Counted from the stretch's first letter, positions 8,505 through 19,292 are shown. The stretch is 64,000 nucleotides of DNA from Hoylesella enoeca JCM 12259 (GCF_000613405.1 NZ_BAIX01000006.1:1-64000), one strand, 5' to 3'. Program-made: numbers and translations. Notes: generated by a model from the letters alone, not told the origin.

Positions 8505-8556
8505 AAGAAAAATCCCGCAAACCCTTTATGAATAAGGATTACGGGATTTTTCTTAA
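8505..8556. terminator. Bidirectional terminator
   Basis: TAAGAAAAATCCCG (8505-8518) pairs with CGGGATTTTTCTTA (8543-8556) between two convergent genes. A/T runs flank both sides of the GC stem, so it can stop transcription from both directions. Confidence 0.75.
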
Positions 8557-8605
8557 TTGCTTTTATGCTCCAATGCTCAATCGTTTACCGATTGATATTC
8601 GTTGC

Positions 8606-11235
8606 TTAGAGCTTGTTGATCACCTTTTGCAGTTGTTCGCCGAGACCGATGGTATAGCCTTGGGAAACGAAGACGATTCGATTGAACGTGTCGGCAATGA
8701 TGAAAATGGGGAGCAAACGATCGGTTTGGAGTTTCATCTGGGCTGCAATCTGGCGCTTAATACTGCCGTCGCGGTCGATGCCGAAGATAGTATTGGTTGG
8801 CAATTCACCGAAATCCTTGGCATTGAATTTGGCTGCGTCGGCTTCATTTTCAAATAATAAAACGAGCGGACGACCCCATTTATCTAACGAAGACTTGACG
8901 TTTGCAATGTCGCGCAAGGCGTGATTGGTTGGTTCTTGACCAACACCGAGGATGCCCACAACGAAGTATCCGCGGCCAGTCTGTGAGAGAATGGATACGT
9001 CTTTGCCGTCTTTGCTGAACTTCGATTCACTATCGAAAGAGCCGATCACACTCACTTCGTCAGTACTTGTACGTACATCGAGCGGTAAAGTCGTGGTTTT
9101 ACCTGGCCGAATCGTGAATATTTGCGTGTTGGCCAGTACGCTTCCGTTGGCCAATCGCGTACCCGTTGTGAGCAAGTAAGTACCGACGTCAAGACGGGCA
9201 CCATCTTTAAACGTGTTCGACACTGTGTTCCGTTGCTCTCATCAGCTGTTCCATCATAGAAATTGAGTAAACTCGTCGTTCCGTTTTCTATTTTTGAAAT
9301 CGTGAAATGCCTATAATATTTCGGATCATCTAAGTATTTCGTGGGTTGATAGGTCAAGACCAACGTGCCGGTGGGGGCTGCCTGTTGTTGCACGGCATCA
9401 AAGTTGACATCGATCCAGTGGCCGTTTTCGCGGTATTGGACCTTGGATGTAACGACGTCTTTACGTGCGGGAATGCCCAAACTACGCGCAACGTCAACAA
9501 AGAAGATATCTCGTGAGCGTGTGTCGGTAAGGCGCGCGCGCCACACGCCGATAGGAGTCTGAGCAATACGCAGGGCTTTCGGGTCTGGATAGAGGCGCAG
9601 ATTGGCCTTTACCCATTTCACAAGCAGTGCGGGATTGGCACGGAATCGGTTGGCGGTCTGCTTGTCGAAAGCCTTTTCCAATTGCTGTTTAAACGGCGCG
9701 ATAATCATTTCGTCTTCTACGCGTGGGCACACTTCATCGCTTGATGCATTGAAGTTGTCTTCGAGAATCTCTGTCGGAATGTCTCTCAAATCCTTGTCGC
9801 TGAGTGATCGAAGCAGACTGAAAGCACGTGCGGAACGGTCTTTATGACGGACAAGGAACGACAAAATGACAGCGTGATTGCCGCGTGCCTTGACGAGAAA
9901 AGCCGTTATGCTATCGGCCGGCAGACCGTTTTCGAGTGCGGCTTTGCGAGCTGTCTCTTCGTTATAGAATGTCGAAGTATAAGCTGTTCGCACCGAATCT
10001 TCGTATGCGAAACGACGGAGATTAGCCTGCCGCTTGTCTTCGGGCACATCAGGCAACATCACTTTCTCGACTGGCGGCACAATATCGAAGACCTGTGCGG
10101 GATAACATTGGCGGCGATTGTCGGTTGCGGCGCATCGATCGAGCCGTATTGTGATCTGCTTATCTTTACCGAACGACGCCTTGGAAAAGCCGTACCAACC
10201 ATCTTTTGATGCCCAAACGAGCATATCTCCAAGCCCGGAAGTGAGAAAAGTGTGCCCTTTCGTGTCGGTATATTTGGTTACCACAGTAAAGAATTCAGCG
10301 TAATTGTAGATCTTAAAGTCTACGCGTGCTTGACTTATAGGCTTTCCGGCGTGGTCGACAACGGTGAAATCGATACGAGCTGTGGCTGCATAGTTGTCGA
10401 TCAGGTTGATTTCCGTGAAGTTGGAAGTGCGAAGCATCACTTCTTCCGGACCATTATAGTCACCAAAAGCCCGTGTGTGCATCAGCATTGCACGTGAAGC
10501 TGGGGCATTGAACCAACCCAAATTGAGCACGGCTTCAGGTTCGCAGGCCCCTAAGAAATACCATCGTCCGTCGGCCCAAGCCTCTACCCACGCGTGATTA
10601 TCATCGGTATGGGCCCATCGCGGCGTGTAAACCTGTCGGGCTGGGATACCGATTGCGCGTAGCGCAGCCACCGCAAAGGTACTCTCTTCACCGCAACGCC
10701 CGGTGGCAGTACGCATAGATGCGAGTGGCGAAGAGGTACGCGCGTCTGACGGTTGATAGGTAACGTGCTCGTGACACCAGTGATTTACCTCTAAGATGGC
10801 ATCGTACATGCTCAATCCTTTTACGCGATCTTTCAGTGCTTGATAGAACTCCGAGCGCGAGTTATCCAGATTTTCGTTGTTCACCCGGATTGGAAGTACA
10901 AAGTGACGGAATAGCAATTCGGGCACTTTGTGCCCCCAAGTCATCTCTTTCTGGGTGCGAAACGAGGTGCGAATATTGTCTAAATAATAGGTCGTAGGAT
11001 AATCTGTGGCGTCAGCCAACGGCATATAGGCATACAAAAATTCCAAAGCCTCGCGCTCTTTCGTTGTGATTTGCTGTCCCGAAAGATTGAAAAAGCGATC
11101 TCCCACGAGGTTGATCTTCTGCCTGAAAGCCTTTTCCACTTTGGTCCGATAAGCCGGATCGGCGATGAAATGATCGTTTGCAAAAACTGCGACGCACGCA
11201 AGCCAAATGACCAATGATAAAACAAGTCTTTTCAT
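8606..11235 (-). pseudogene. Secreted transglutaminase-like protein, frameshifted
   Basis: A signal peptide (MKRLVLSLVIWLACVAVFA) and a transglutaminase/protease-like core are clear. The Cys is in GRCGEES and the His in DDNHAWVEAW, followed by WYFLGACEPE. An Ig-like or carrier segment and a long C-terminal domain follow. The first frame runs from 11,235 to 9052 but loses sense after about 9221. The second frame runs from about 9220 to 8606 and continues smoothly (SNTFKDGARLDVGTYLLTTG). Restoring one G in codon TGG near 9221 joins them into about 875 residues. Such proteins act on peptides or cell-wall-like substrates in the periplasm; the substrate is unknown. Confidence 0.75.
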
Positions 11236-11239
11236 GAGT

Positions 11240-11312
11240 TATCTAATTGGCGTGCAACTAACGGTTAAATGCACTTTGGTTAACCGTTAGTTGCAACGCG
11301 ATTAACAGTTAA
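11240..11312. repeat. Degenerate GATTAACGGTTA-type repeats
   Basis: GCAACTAACGGTTAAATGC, TTAACCGTTAGTTGC and GCGATTAACAGTTAATT follow one another between two genes. They are members of a family scattered through intergenic regions of this window. Confidence 0.6.
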
Positions 11313-11756
11313 TTACTGGGGGATAGAGATTTTGTCAATACGACGTTGGTGTCGGCCACCTTCGAAATCGGTGTTGAGAAACTCGTCCATCATCATCCGA
11401 GCAGTGGCGTTGTCAATGAATCGGCCGGGCATCGCGAGCACATTCGCATCATTATGTTGCCTGCTCAGATGGGCGATTTCGGGCGTCCAACACAGCGCAG
11501 CACGGATCATCGCATGTTTGTTGAGCGTCATGCTGATGCCTTCTCCGCTTCCGCAGATGGCGATTCCGGGATAAACGTCGCCCCGCTCAATGCCTTCGGC
11601 CAGCGCGTGCGCATAATCGGGATAGTCGCACGAAGCCTCGTCATAAGTTCCGTAATCCTTATACGACAGTCCTTTTTCATCCAAATATTGTTTGACAAAC
11701 TGTTTGAGCGCAAAGCCGGCGTGGTCGCTGGCTAAACCGATAGTCTTTATTTCCAT
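11313..11756 (-). CDS. rpiB: Ribose-5-phosphate isomerase B
   Basis: 147-residue RpiB/LacAB-type isomerase that interconverts ribose 5-phosphate and ribulose 5-phosphate in the non-oxidative pentose phosphate pathway. Family features are the N-terminal LASDHAGFALK, DYPDYAHALAEGI, the active-site cysteine segment AICGSGEGISMTLNKH and RAALCWTPEIA ... HNDANVLAMPGR. The length is typical. It starts 2 bp after the transketolase stop, so the two form a pentose phosphate operon. Confidence 0.93.
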   Translation of the reverse strand: MEIKTIGLASDHAGFALKQFVKQYLDEKGLSYKDYGTYDEASCDYPDYAHALAEGIERGDVYPGIAICGSGEGISMTLNKHAMIRAALCWTPEIAHLSRQHNDANVLAMPGRFIDNATARMMMDEFLNTDFEGGRHQRRIDKISIPQ

Positions 11757-11758
11757 GG

Positions 11759-13777
11759 CTATTTGGCTAAAAATGCTTTCACCTCTTTATATATATGCTC
11801 GCCCGTAAAGCCGAGCTTCTCGTCTAAAACTTTGTAAGGAGCGGAGAAACCGAAACTCGACAAGCCGAAGACACGACCTTCGGCGCCCACTAATCCTTCA
11901 AGTGTCACGGGCAGTCCGGCTGTCAATCCGAATATTTTCGAGCCGTGGGGAAGAATCTTCTCTTGGTATTCGGGCGTTTGATTACGGAATAATCCCTCAG
12001 AAGGAACGCTCACAATGCGTATGCGGATGTTGTCTTTACGGAGCAGTTCGGCCGCTGCTTCGAGTGTGGAAACTTCTGATCCGGAAGCCAAAAGAATGAT
12101 ATCGAAATCGTCATCGCTGCCTGCTACCACATAGGCTCCACGTCGGGCTTGGCTGTAGTCGTTGCCTGTGGGCAGCTTGGTCACATTCTGTCGAGAAAGA
12201 ACCAGCGCTGTCGGCGTGTCCATATTTTCCATAGCCATCTGCCAACAAACGGTGGTTTCGTCGGCATCTGCGGGTCGGAACACGCGCACACTGTCTCTTC
12301 CGTGATGGTTTTTCAGCTTCTCCATCAAGCGGATTTGAGCTTCTTGTTCTACGGGTTCGTGTGTGGGACCATCTTCTCCGACACGGAATGCGTCGTGGCT
12401 CCAAATGAATTTGATGGGTACTTCCATCAAAGCCGCCATTCGGATGGCTGGTTTCATATAATCGGAGAATACAAAGAAGGTGCCGCAAGCAGGTAGAACG
12501 CCACCGTGCAGATACATTCCGATACACATACAAGCCATTGTTAGTTCTGATACTCCGGCTTGGAAGAATGCGCCAGAGAAGTCATCGGCCGTCATTGAAT
12601 GGGTCTTTTTGAGGAAGCCATCGGTCTTATCGGAGTTCGAAAGATCAGCCGACGAACACACCATATTATGTACTTGCTCTGCCAAAACACTCAAACAAAC
12701 CGAGCTTGCAGCACGAGTGGCCGATCCTTCGACCTGTGCAATGCCACTCCAATCCACTTTCGGTGCCCGTCCTGAGAACCATTCCTGCATCTCGACAGCC
12801 TTCTCCGGATGTGCTTTTGCCCACGTTTCTTCTTGTCTACGACGCGCAGCAACAATGTGTTTCAGTTCTTCCTGCCGCGCAGCGTAAAGGTTTTTCACCT
12901 CGTCAAAAACCACGAACGGATCAGCAGGATCACCCCCGAGGTTTTTCACCGTATTGCTGTAAGCCTCTCCGCCGAGCGGTGCTCCGTGTGTTTTTACGCT
13001 GTGTTCATAGCTTGTTCCATCGTCTTTCAAGGCACCTTTACCCATGACCGTCTTGCCGATAATCAGCGTGGGGCGTTTCAATTCTGCCTTAGCTTCGGTC
13101 AGTGCGCGGCGTATTTCGTCTGCATTATTACCATCGATGGTCAGCACCTTCCATCCCCACGCCGCATATTTGGCGGCAGTGTCTTCTCGCATTACAGCTT
13201 CGCATTCGGTCGAAAGTTGAATATCATTGGAGTCATAGAACATAATGAGGTTGTTCAGTCCGAGTAAACCGGCCAACCGCCCGGCACCTTGTGAAATCTC
13301 TTCCTGTATGCCTCCGTCGGAAATATATGCGTAAATGGTGTGTTGCATCACCTCTTTACCGAGACGGGCAGCCAAGAATTTCTCAGCAACGGCGGCTCCG
13401 GCGGCAAACGTATGCCCCTGACCCAACGGGCCTGAAGTGTTTTCTATGCCCCGTGCAATATCTCGTTCGGGATGTCCGGGAGTGGGAGATCCCCATTGAC
13501 GAAAGGCTTTCAGTTCATCGATCGTAAACTTTCCTTGCAACGCAAGAGCCGCATAGAGCATCGGAGACATGTGTCCCGGATCGAGATAAAAGCGATCACG
13601 GCCGGTCCAAGTGTGATCTTCGGGATCGTAAACCAGGAACTCCGAGAAGAGCACATTGATGAAATCGGCACCACCCATAGCACCACCGGGATGTCCGGAC
13701 TTTGCTTTTTCGACCATCGAAACAGCCAGAATACGAATGTTGTCTGCTGCACGGTTCATTAGATTCACGTCATTCAT
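11759..13777 (-). CDS. tkt: Transketolase
   Basis: 672-residue, full-length transketolase that uses thiamine diphosphate to move two-carbon units between sugar phosphates. The N-terminal cofactor domain shows GHPGGAMGGADFI, LGQGHTFAAGAAVAEK and the cofactor/metal region ISDGGIQEEIS ... YDSNDIQLS. The middle Pyr domain shows FFVFSDYMKPAIRMAAL and the pair DGPTHEPVEQ. The C-terminal regulatory domain ends the protein. A -7 box at 13,807-13,814 serves it. rpiB follows directly. Confidence 0.95.
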   Translation of the reverse strand: MNDVNLMNRAADNIRILAVSMVEKAKSGHPGGAMGGADFINVLFSEFLVYDPEDHTWTGRDRFYLDPGHMSPMLYAALALQGKFTIDELKAFRQWGSPTPGHPERDIARGIENTSGPLGQGHTFAAGAAVAEKFLAARLGKEVMQHTIYAYISDGGIQEEISQGAGRLAGLLGLNNLIMFYDSNDIQLSTECEAVMREDTAAKYAAWGWKVLTIDGNNADEIRRALTEAKAELKRPTLIIGKTVMGKGALKDDGTSYEHSVKTHGAPLGGEAYSNTVKNLGGDPADPFVVFDEVKNLYAARQEELKHIVAARRRQEETWAKAHPEKAVEMQEWFSGRAPKVDWSGIAQVEGSATRAASSVCLSVLAEQVHNMVCSSADLSNSDKTDGFLKKTHSMTADDFSGAFFQAGVSELTMACMCIGMYLHGGVLPACGTFFVFSDYMKPAIRMAALMEVPIKFIWSHDAFRVGEDGPTHEPVEQEAQIRLMEKLKNHHGRDSVRVFRPADADETTVCWQMAMENMDTPTALVLSRQNVTKLPTGNDYSQARRGAYVVAGSDDDFDIILLASGSEVSTLEAAAELLRKDNIRIRIVSVPSEGLFRNQTPEYQEKILPHGSKIFGLTAGLPVTLEGLVGAEGRVFGLSSFGFSAPYKVLDEKLGFTGEHIYKEVKAFLAK

Positions 13778-13806
13778 TATTTTAGTTATTATGGATTAAT
13801 CTTGTG

Positions 13807-13814
13807 CAAATATA
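13807..13814 (-). promoter_or_regulatory. -7 box of tkt-rpiB
   Basis: Complement reads TATATTTG, about 30 bp before the tkt start. Confidence 0.65.
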
Positions 13815-14068
13815 CAATTTTATATTCAGATAGGCGATTGATTCAATCGGTATTTTACCTATTCCCGGATTTTTCCGTTGTTTTCATCAGCTCAACTCAA
13901 CAGCACCCTCATCGGTATATAATATAGGGTCTCATCTCGTTAACCATTCCCGGCAATGCGAATAACGGCTTTTGGGAAGCTAAAAAAGGCTTAATGAGCT
14001 TGCAAAAAACGATTGGTTGATCAACAATGGAAGCTTTCTTGCATGACGATCAAACAGAAGCGGCATGA
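13815..14068. other. Intergenic region without recognised gene
   Basis: Contains one weak member of the dispersed repeat family near 13,935-13,972 (TTAACCATTCCCGGCAATGC and GCGAATAACGGC). Nothing else was recognised. Confidence 0.5.
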
Positions 14069-14103
14069 AAAAAGCCTGTTATCCATCGGGATACCAGGCT
14101 TTT
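14069..14103 (-). terminator. Terminator of the galactose operon
   Basis: AAAAGCCTG-T-TATCC and GGATA-C-CAGGCTTTT form a strong stem just downstream of the sugar transporter stop, with A/T runs on both sides. Confidence 0.75.
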
Positions 14104-14130
14104 AAATGAATCGTTAAATCGTTTACTACA

Positions 14131-15438
14131 TCACACCGGAATATCGGTATTGACGTTCTTACTGCCGAATAGGGCATAGAACAGCATATAAGCCATAGCC
14201 AAGACGGGCACGAAATAAGAAATTAAATAAGTGGAGTTATCGGCAATGAAGTTCTGAAGCAGAGGCAACAGACCGCCGCCGACAACCATTACCATAAAAA
14301 TTCCCGATGCACTTGCCGTGTATTTGCCCAATCCCTCGGTAGCAAGATTGAATGTACTTGTCCACATAATCGATGTGCAAAGGCCGCAGAGCACTAAGAA
14401 CATAGCTGCAATGGGCACGTTGACCATTTGGAACGATGAACCCGTAAATACTGGCATATCTACTGTGGTGGATTTGCCGAGTGTGATGGCAGCTAAGATT
14501 AAGACGATGCCGATGATGTTAGCGGCCGTCATCATTGTACGGCTCGACACCTTGTCGGCAATAAAACCGCCGCAGAATCGGCCTACAAGCATTAAGAACC
14601 AATAGGTTCCGGCAACGAAACCACCGATTGCCGCAGCATTGCCTTGTATGCCTGCGCCGTTGGCAGAGGTGTCGGAGAGATAGAAGTTGAGGGTTCCGGG
14701 GATGCCCACTTCTACACCTACGTACACGAAAATGGCGATGGTACCGAGTACAAAGTGGCGGAATGCCATCGGGCTATGCTCGAAAACGGTATCGGCTGTG
14801 GTACGACCGAGCTCAGGATCTTGAATGGGAATGAAGCTCAATATGATGAATGCGCCTGCAAATACAGCCATCGCAATGTACATTACGAGGTTTACATCTA
14901 CCATTTTAGTCTGTGCTGTAACTGTACCGATCAGTGTTCCGACAAGCATTGGAGTTAAAGTGCCCGACAGAGAGTTGAGTGTTCCGCCGACCATATTGAG
15001 TTGATTACCGCGATTTCCGCCGCCGCCGAGTAGATTTAACATCGGATTCACAACCGTATTGAGCATACAGACAGAGAATCCCGAGATAAATGCACCGGCC
15101 AGATAAGTAGCAAAACCGGGAACGCCGACTTCTACTTTGCCTGACAAGAACTGTGTGAATACGCCGATAAAACCGACTGCAATGCCAATGAGAGCTGTTT
15201 TCTTATAACCGATTTTGGTCAACATCTTACCGGCGGGAATGCCCATAAAGAAGTAGGCCAGGAAGTTCATTGCATTCCCCAGCATACCGATGGTATTGGC
15301 GTTGGAACTGTCTGCAAATACGTTTTTCCATATAACTCCAATGGGTGCAGCAAGATTCGTTACGAAAGAAATCATTGCATAGAGGAAGAACATTGTGATA
15401 ATCGCAATGATACTGCCATTTTGTTTTTTCTCGTTCAT
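14131..15438 (-). CDS. MFS sugar importer, FucP/GluP (glucose-galactose) type
   Basis: 435-residue transporter of the FHS branch of the major facilitator superfamily, with about twelve hydrophobic segments. The start MNEKKQNGSIIAII is preferred to an upstream in-frame ATG (15,480) because it leads straight into the first helix. Characteristic stretches are NFLAYFFMGIPAGKMLTKIGYKK between helices 2 and 3, and GRFCGGFIADKVSSRTMM in the second half. It follows galK and galM on the same strand, so galactose (possibly also glucose) import by proton symport is likely. Confidence 0.88.
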   Translation of the reverse strand: MNEKKQNGSIIAIITMFFLYAMISFVTNLAAPIGVIWKNVFADSSNANTIGMLGNAMNFLAYFFMGIPAGKMLTKIGYKKTALIGIAVGFIGVFTQFLSGKVEVGVPGFATYLAGAFISGFSVCMLNTVVNPMLNLLGGGGNRGNQLNMVGGTLNSLSGTLTPMLVGTLIGTVTAQTKMVDVNLVMYIAMAVFAGAFIILSFIPIQDPELGRTTADTVFEHSPMAFRHFVLGTIAIFVYVGVEVGIPGTLNFYLSDTSANGAGIQGNAAAIGGFVAGTYWFLMLVGRFCGGFIADKVSSRTMMTAANIIGIVLILAAITLGKSTTVDMPVFTGSSFQMVNVPIAAMFLVLCGLCTSIMWTSTFNLATEGLGKYTASASGIFMVMVVGGGLLPLLQNFIADNSTYLISYFVPVLAMAYMLFYALFGSKNVNTDIPV

Positions 15439-15471
15439 TTTATTTGATGGTTTAATAATATACATAGAAAT

Positions 15472-15501
15472 GGTCTGCAACCGCTGTTTCAGTTGCAGAC
15501 C
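15472..15501 (-). promoter_or_regulatory. Intercistronic hairpin between galK and transporter
   Basis: GGTCTGCAAC (15,472-15,481) and GTTGCAGACC (15,492-15,501) form a perfect 10-bp stem. In the direction of the operon no T run follows, so an RNA-stability or partial-termination role is more likely than full termination. Confidence 0.5.
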
Positions 15502-15525
15502 AAAGGTTTTTTGTTCTCTTTCGGA

Positions 15526-16685
15526 TTAGCAAATCTTTCTCGAACCATCGCTGATGATTACGTCGTAGATTTTCGGTTCCTTACCGAATTTAGTCTGATA
15601 CTTAGCCTTTGCATCTGTAATGAAAGTATCGTAAAGTTCGTCTTTTACGAGGTTGATGGTGCAACCGCCGAAGCCTCCGCCCATAATGCGACTGCCGGTA
15701 ACGCCGTTTGCCTTGGCAATGTCGTTGAGATAGTCCAGCTCTTCACACGAAACCTCGTATTCTTTGCTAAGTCCTTCGTGGGTTTCATACATTTTTCGGC
15801 CTACGGTTTCATAGTCCCCGGCATTGAGTGCATCGCAGACTGCTAAGACGCGATCTTTCTCTCCGAGAACAAAATGAGCACGTTTGTAGTCTTCTTCGCC
15901 CACTTCTGCCTGTACTTCTTCAAGTTGTTCCCACGTACAGTCACGCAAAGTCTCGAACTTGGATTCAGGGTGTTTGGCGGCGATATGCTTCACAACGTTT
16001 TCGCAACTATTACGACGGTCGTTGTAAGGAGAGCCTGCCAGTTCGTGCTTTACGCACGAATTGAGCAGCACGAGTTTGTAACCTTTCGGATCGAAAGGGA
16101 AATATTCAAACTCGCGCGAACGACAATCAAGACGCATTAACTTGCCTTTCTGCCCGAAGATACTGGCAAACTGGTCCATAATACCGCACATCACGCCACA
16201 ATAATTGTGTTCTGTGGCCTGGCCGGCTAACACCATATCCCATTTGGAAACCTTGTTATCGCCGAACAAGTCGTTAAGAGCGAAAGCGAAACAGCTCTCT
16301 AATGCAGCCGATGAAGACATTCCAGCGCCCAATGGAACATCGCCTGCGAAAGCCGTATTGAAGCCTTTTACGTCGACGCCCAACTTCCGCATCTCTTGCA
16401 CAATGCCGTAGATATAACGCGCCCAACTGGCTCTCGGACCTACTGGATCGTCTACTTTGAATTCCACGCGGTCTTTTAAATCGATAGAATAGCACATTAT
16501 TGTCTGCAAACCATTGGGTCTTACTTCGGCCATAATGCCTTATCGATGGCTCCGGGAAAAACGAATCCGCCATTATAATCCGTATGCTCGCCAATCAGGT
16601 TAATACGGCCGGGAGACGCATAGATATTTCCTGTCTTTCCATCAAAATGTTTGATGAAACGACTTCTTACATATTCTATATCCAT
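15526..16685 (-). pseudogene. galK: Galactokinase, split by one missing base
   Basis: GHMP-family kinase that phosphorylates galactose to galactose 1-phosphate in the Leloir pathway. The N-terminal 54 codons (16,685 to 16,521) carry [20 protein letters not shown] and then stop. The rest (from 16,533) carries the ATP loop GAGMSSSAALESC and the C-terminal MGGGFGGCTINLV. The protein reads continuously ([14 protein letters not shown]) if one A is restored beside 16,534, giving about 386 residues, the normal size. All motifs are intact, so this is more likely an error in the sequence than a dead gene. galM precedes it by 39 bp. Confidence 0.85.
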
Positions 16686-16724
16686 ATTTCGTAATATTAA
16701 ATGATTCTTCAGATGTGTTCTGCT

Positions 16725-17816
16725 TTATTTCTCAACACCAAATCGATAGATTGTTTTCTGCTTATACTGTTCGCCCGGCTTCAAAACGACGGATGGGAAG
16801 TAGGGATGGTTCGGACTATCAGGGAAGTGTTGCGCCTCAAAACAGATGGCACTGCGGCGTGGGAAAGTCGCTCCGTGCTGCCCTTTATAGCCGTCGGCCC
16901 AGTTATCTGTATAGAGTTGTACACCCGGTTCGGTGGTATAGACCTCCATTGTACGTCCGCTGATGGGCTCTTTGATGCGAGCTGCAAAGCTAAGTTCGCT
17001 TTCTTCTTTCTTATTCAGTACGTAGCAGTGGTCGTAACCGGCACCGTTCTTTATTTGTTCGTTATCTGCATCGATGTCCTGTCCAATAGTTTTAGGTGTC
17101 CGGAAATCAAAAGGCGTACCCTTGACAAAGCGGATTTCACCTGTTGGAATAGAGGTTTCATCAATCGGCAGATAATAGTCTGCATTGATTTCACAAATAA
17201 GATTATCGATTGTTGGTGTCGGATCGGCGATTCCTGCCAATGAGAAGTATCCGTGATTAGTAAGGTTTATGATGGTCTGTTTATTCGTTGTAGCCATATA
17301 ATCGATAACTAATTCGTTATCATTAGTAAACGTATAAACGACAGTTACTTTGAGTTCGCCCGAGAAACCTTCCTCACCGTAAGGGCTTACATACTTTAAA
17401 ACCAATGTGTGATCATTCATTTGGAGCGCTTCCCAAACCTTGGCGTTAAAGCCTTTTTTACCTCCGTGCAGTGAATTCGGACCGTTATTGATAGGTAAAC
17501 TGTATTCTTTGCCGTGTAGTTGAAATCTTCCTTTGCAGATGCGATTGCCGTAACGGCCAATCAAAGTGGACAGATACGGCTCGGGACTCTCTATTACTTC
17601 CCGAATATTATCGTGTCCTTGGATGACATTGGCACGGTTACCGTTTTTATCTGGAACCATGATTGCCACTAATGCTCCACCGTAATTGGTAATCGCTATT
17701 TCATTACCCTCACTGTTTTTAAGAATGTATAAGTCGGTATCTTTTCCGTCAATGCGTGTCTGAAAGTCCTTACGTTTCAGACCGCAAATGTTTTCTGTCT
17801 CCACCGTGTTCGTCAT
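16725..17816 (-). CDS. galM: Aldose 1-epimerase (mutarotase)
   Basis: 363-residue mutarotase that interconverts alpha and beta galactose so that galactokinase can act. Catalytic features are NGPNSLHGGKKGFNAKVW, the histidine segment NLTNHGYFSLAG, GYDHCYVL, and the glutamate in TTEPGVQLYTDNW. Length and motif order match the GalM family. It is the first gene of the galM-galK-transporter operon, with a -7-like box (TTACTTTG) at 17,849-17,856 on the complement. Confidence 0.92.
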   Translation of the reverse strand: MTNTVETENICGLKRKDFQTRIDGKDTDLYILKNSEGNEIAITNYGGALVAIMVPDKNGNRANVIQGHDNIREVIESPEPYLSTLIGRYGNRICKGRFQLHGKEYSLPINNGPNSLHGGKKGFNAKVWEALQMNDHTLVLKYVSPYGEEGFSGELKVTVVYTFTNDNELVIDYMATTNKQTIINLTNHGYFSLAGIADPTPTIDNLICEINADYYLPIDETSIPTGEIRFVKGTPFDFRTPKTIGQDIDADNEQIKNGAGYDHCYVLNKKEESELSFAARIKEPISGRTMEVYTTEPGVQLYTDNWADGYKGQHGATFPRRSAICFEAQHFPDSPNHPYFPSVVLKPGEQYKQKTIYRFGVEK

Positions 17817-17848
17817 ATCAGTAAGTTTTTAGTGATTTTACTTTGTTG

Positions 17849-17856
17849 CAAAGTAA
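17849..17856 (-). promoter_or_regulatory. Likely -7 box of galM operon
   Basis: Complement reads TTACTTTG, seven of eight matches to the consensus form, 33 bp before the ATG. The same sequence stands before ftsX. Confidence 0.45.
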
Positions 17857-17921
17857 CTGAAAAAAACTGAGTTTAGCAAGCGAACATGGGAAAAATGCGA
17901 GCAATTTTGAGTTAAAAACAA

Positions 17922-19232
17922 TTAATTGTAATGCACGTGTTTCATTTGGTGGAGAAACGAAAGGAAATCTGCAACGATATAACTGCTGCCTCCCACGAAG
18001 ATGAAATCATCTTTATCAGCATCTTCAAGAGCTTGTTGATAGGCTTCGGCAACTGTCGGAAAAGTTTCTCCTTGTAGTTTGAAACGAAGCGAAATCTCCT
18101 TAACGTGCTGTGCAGGAATGGCCCGTTGGGTCGTAGCTCGTGTGAAATAATATTGCGCGGAAGCAGGTAGCAGACTCATAACGGTATCTATATCTTTGTC
18201 GTCTACCATTCCGAAAACGATTCGGAGTTGCCTGCATCGCAGGTCATTGAGCTGTTTACTCAGATACTCCCAGCCTCCAACGTTGTGTCCGGTATCGCAG
18301 ATCACGGTAGGATTAGATTGTATTTGTTGCCAACGTCCCATCAAACCGGTGCGTTCGCAGACATGAGCTAAACCGTCTCTGACGCATTCCTCACCTTTCA
18401 GAATACCCATCTCGCGCAGTTGATCCAATGCACACAAGACGGTGTTCATATTCTTTCGCTGATAGACTCCACCTAAATCGCTCTGCAACTCACCATTATT
18501 TGGCGTGCGATAAACGATTAATTGTCCTGCAAAAGATATCGAATCGCACACCCGGAAAGCGTCTTCTGCAAACGTGATAGGTGCTCCTTGCTTATCAGCT
18601 TGATTTTGAAAGACTTGGCGAGTTTGCTCTGTTGATTCTCCAATCACCACCGGAACGCTCCTTTTAATAATCCCGGCCTTCTCTCGGGCTATCTTTTCCA
18701 GTGTGTCACCAAGGAATTGCGTATGGTCAAGACTGATATTGGTGATGATTGACAAGATAGGCGTGATGATGTTGGTGCAATCCAATCGACCACCGAGTCC
18801 AACTTCAACAACTGCAAAATCAACGTTTTGTTCGGCGAAATATTTAAAAGCCAGCGCCGTGGTCAACTCAAAAAACGAGGGATGCAACGGTTCGAAAAAC
18901 GCCCGTTCCTGCTCAACGAAATCAACAACAGCCTGTTCGCTGATGCAAATACCATTGACTCGGATGCGCTCACGAAAGTCGATGAGATGCGGAGATGTAT
19001 AGAGTCCCACCTTGTATCCGGCCGATTGGAGTACCGAAGCGATACTGTGCGAACAAGACCCTTTGCCGTTTGTGCCTGCGATATGAATGGATTTGAATGT
19101 CCGATGCGGATGTCCGAAATGCGCATCTAAGGCTAATGAATTGGACAAACCTTCTTTATAGGCAGAGGCTCCGACATGTTCAAAGACGGGTGTACTATTA
19201 AATAAGTATTCAACTGTTTCTCGATAGTTCAT
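17922..19232 (-). CDS. folC: Folylpolyglutamate synthase / dihydrofolate synthase
   Basis: 436-residue Mur-ligase-fold enzyme that adds glutamate to dihydropteroate and folates in the cytoplasm. The P-loop is HIAGTNGKGSCSHSIASVL, followed by GLYTSPHLIDFRERIRVNG, EVGLGGRLDCTNI and the H-containing SLDHTQFLG. The C-terminal domain has CDTGHNVGGWEYL. The start MNYRETVEYLF is chosen; an in-frame upstream ATG (19,283) lies inside the dnaJ terminator. It follows dnaJ but is separated from it by that terminator. Confidence 0.93.
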   Translation of the reverse strand: MNYRETVEYLFNSTPVFEHVGASAYKEGLSNSLALDAHFGHPHRTFKSIHIAGTNGKGSCSHSIASVLQSAGYKVGLYTSPHLIDFRERIRVNGICISEQAVVDFVEQERAFFEPLHPSFFELTTALAFKYFAEQNVDFAVVEVGLGGRLDCTNIITPILSIITNISLDHTQFLGDTLEKIAREKAGIIKRSVPVVIGESTEQTRQVFQNQADKQGAPITFAEDAFRVCDSISFAGQLIVYRTPNNGELQSDLGGVYQRKNMNTVLCALDQLREMGILKGEECVRDGLAHVCERTGLMGRWQQIQSNPTVICDTGHNVGGWEYLSKQLNDLRCRQLRIVFGMVDDKDIDTVMSLLPASAQYYFTRATTQRAIPAQHVKEISLRFKLQGETFPTVAEAYQQALEDADKDDFIFVGGSSYIVADFLSFLHQMKHVHYN

Positions 19233-19248
19233 CGTATATATATAAAAA

Positions 19249-19285
19249 AGGTGCAGACCAAGCCTCTTTGAGCTGGTCTGCACCT
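19249..19285 (-). terminator. Terminator of grpE-dnaJ, just before folC
   Basis: AGGTGCAGACCA (19,249-19,260) pairs perfectly with TGGTCTGCACCT (19,274-19,285). On the complement strand it is followed by a T6 run. It sits between the dnaJ stop and the folC start. Confidence 0.8.
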
Positions 19286-19292
19286 GTATTTT

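Noticed and set aside
19140..19290. Riboswitch before folC
   Set aside because: The only structure is the perfect terminator hairpin of the upstream dnaJ gene.
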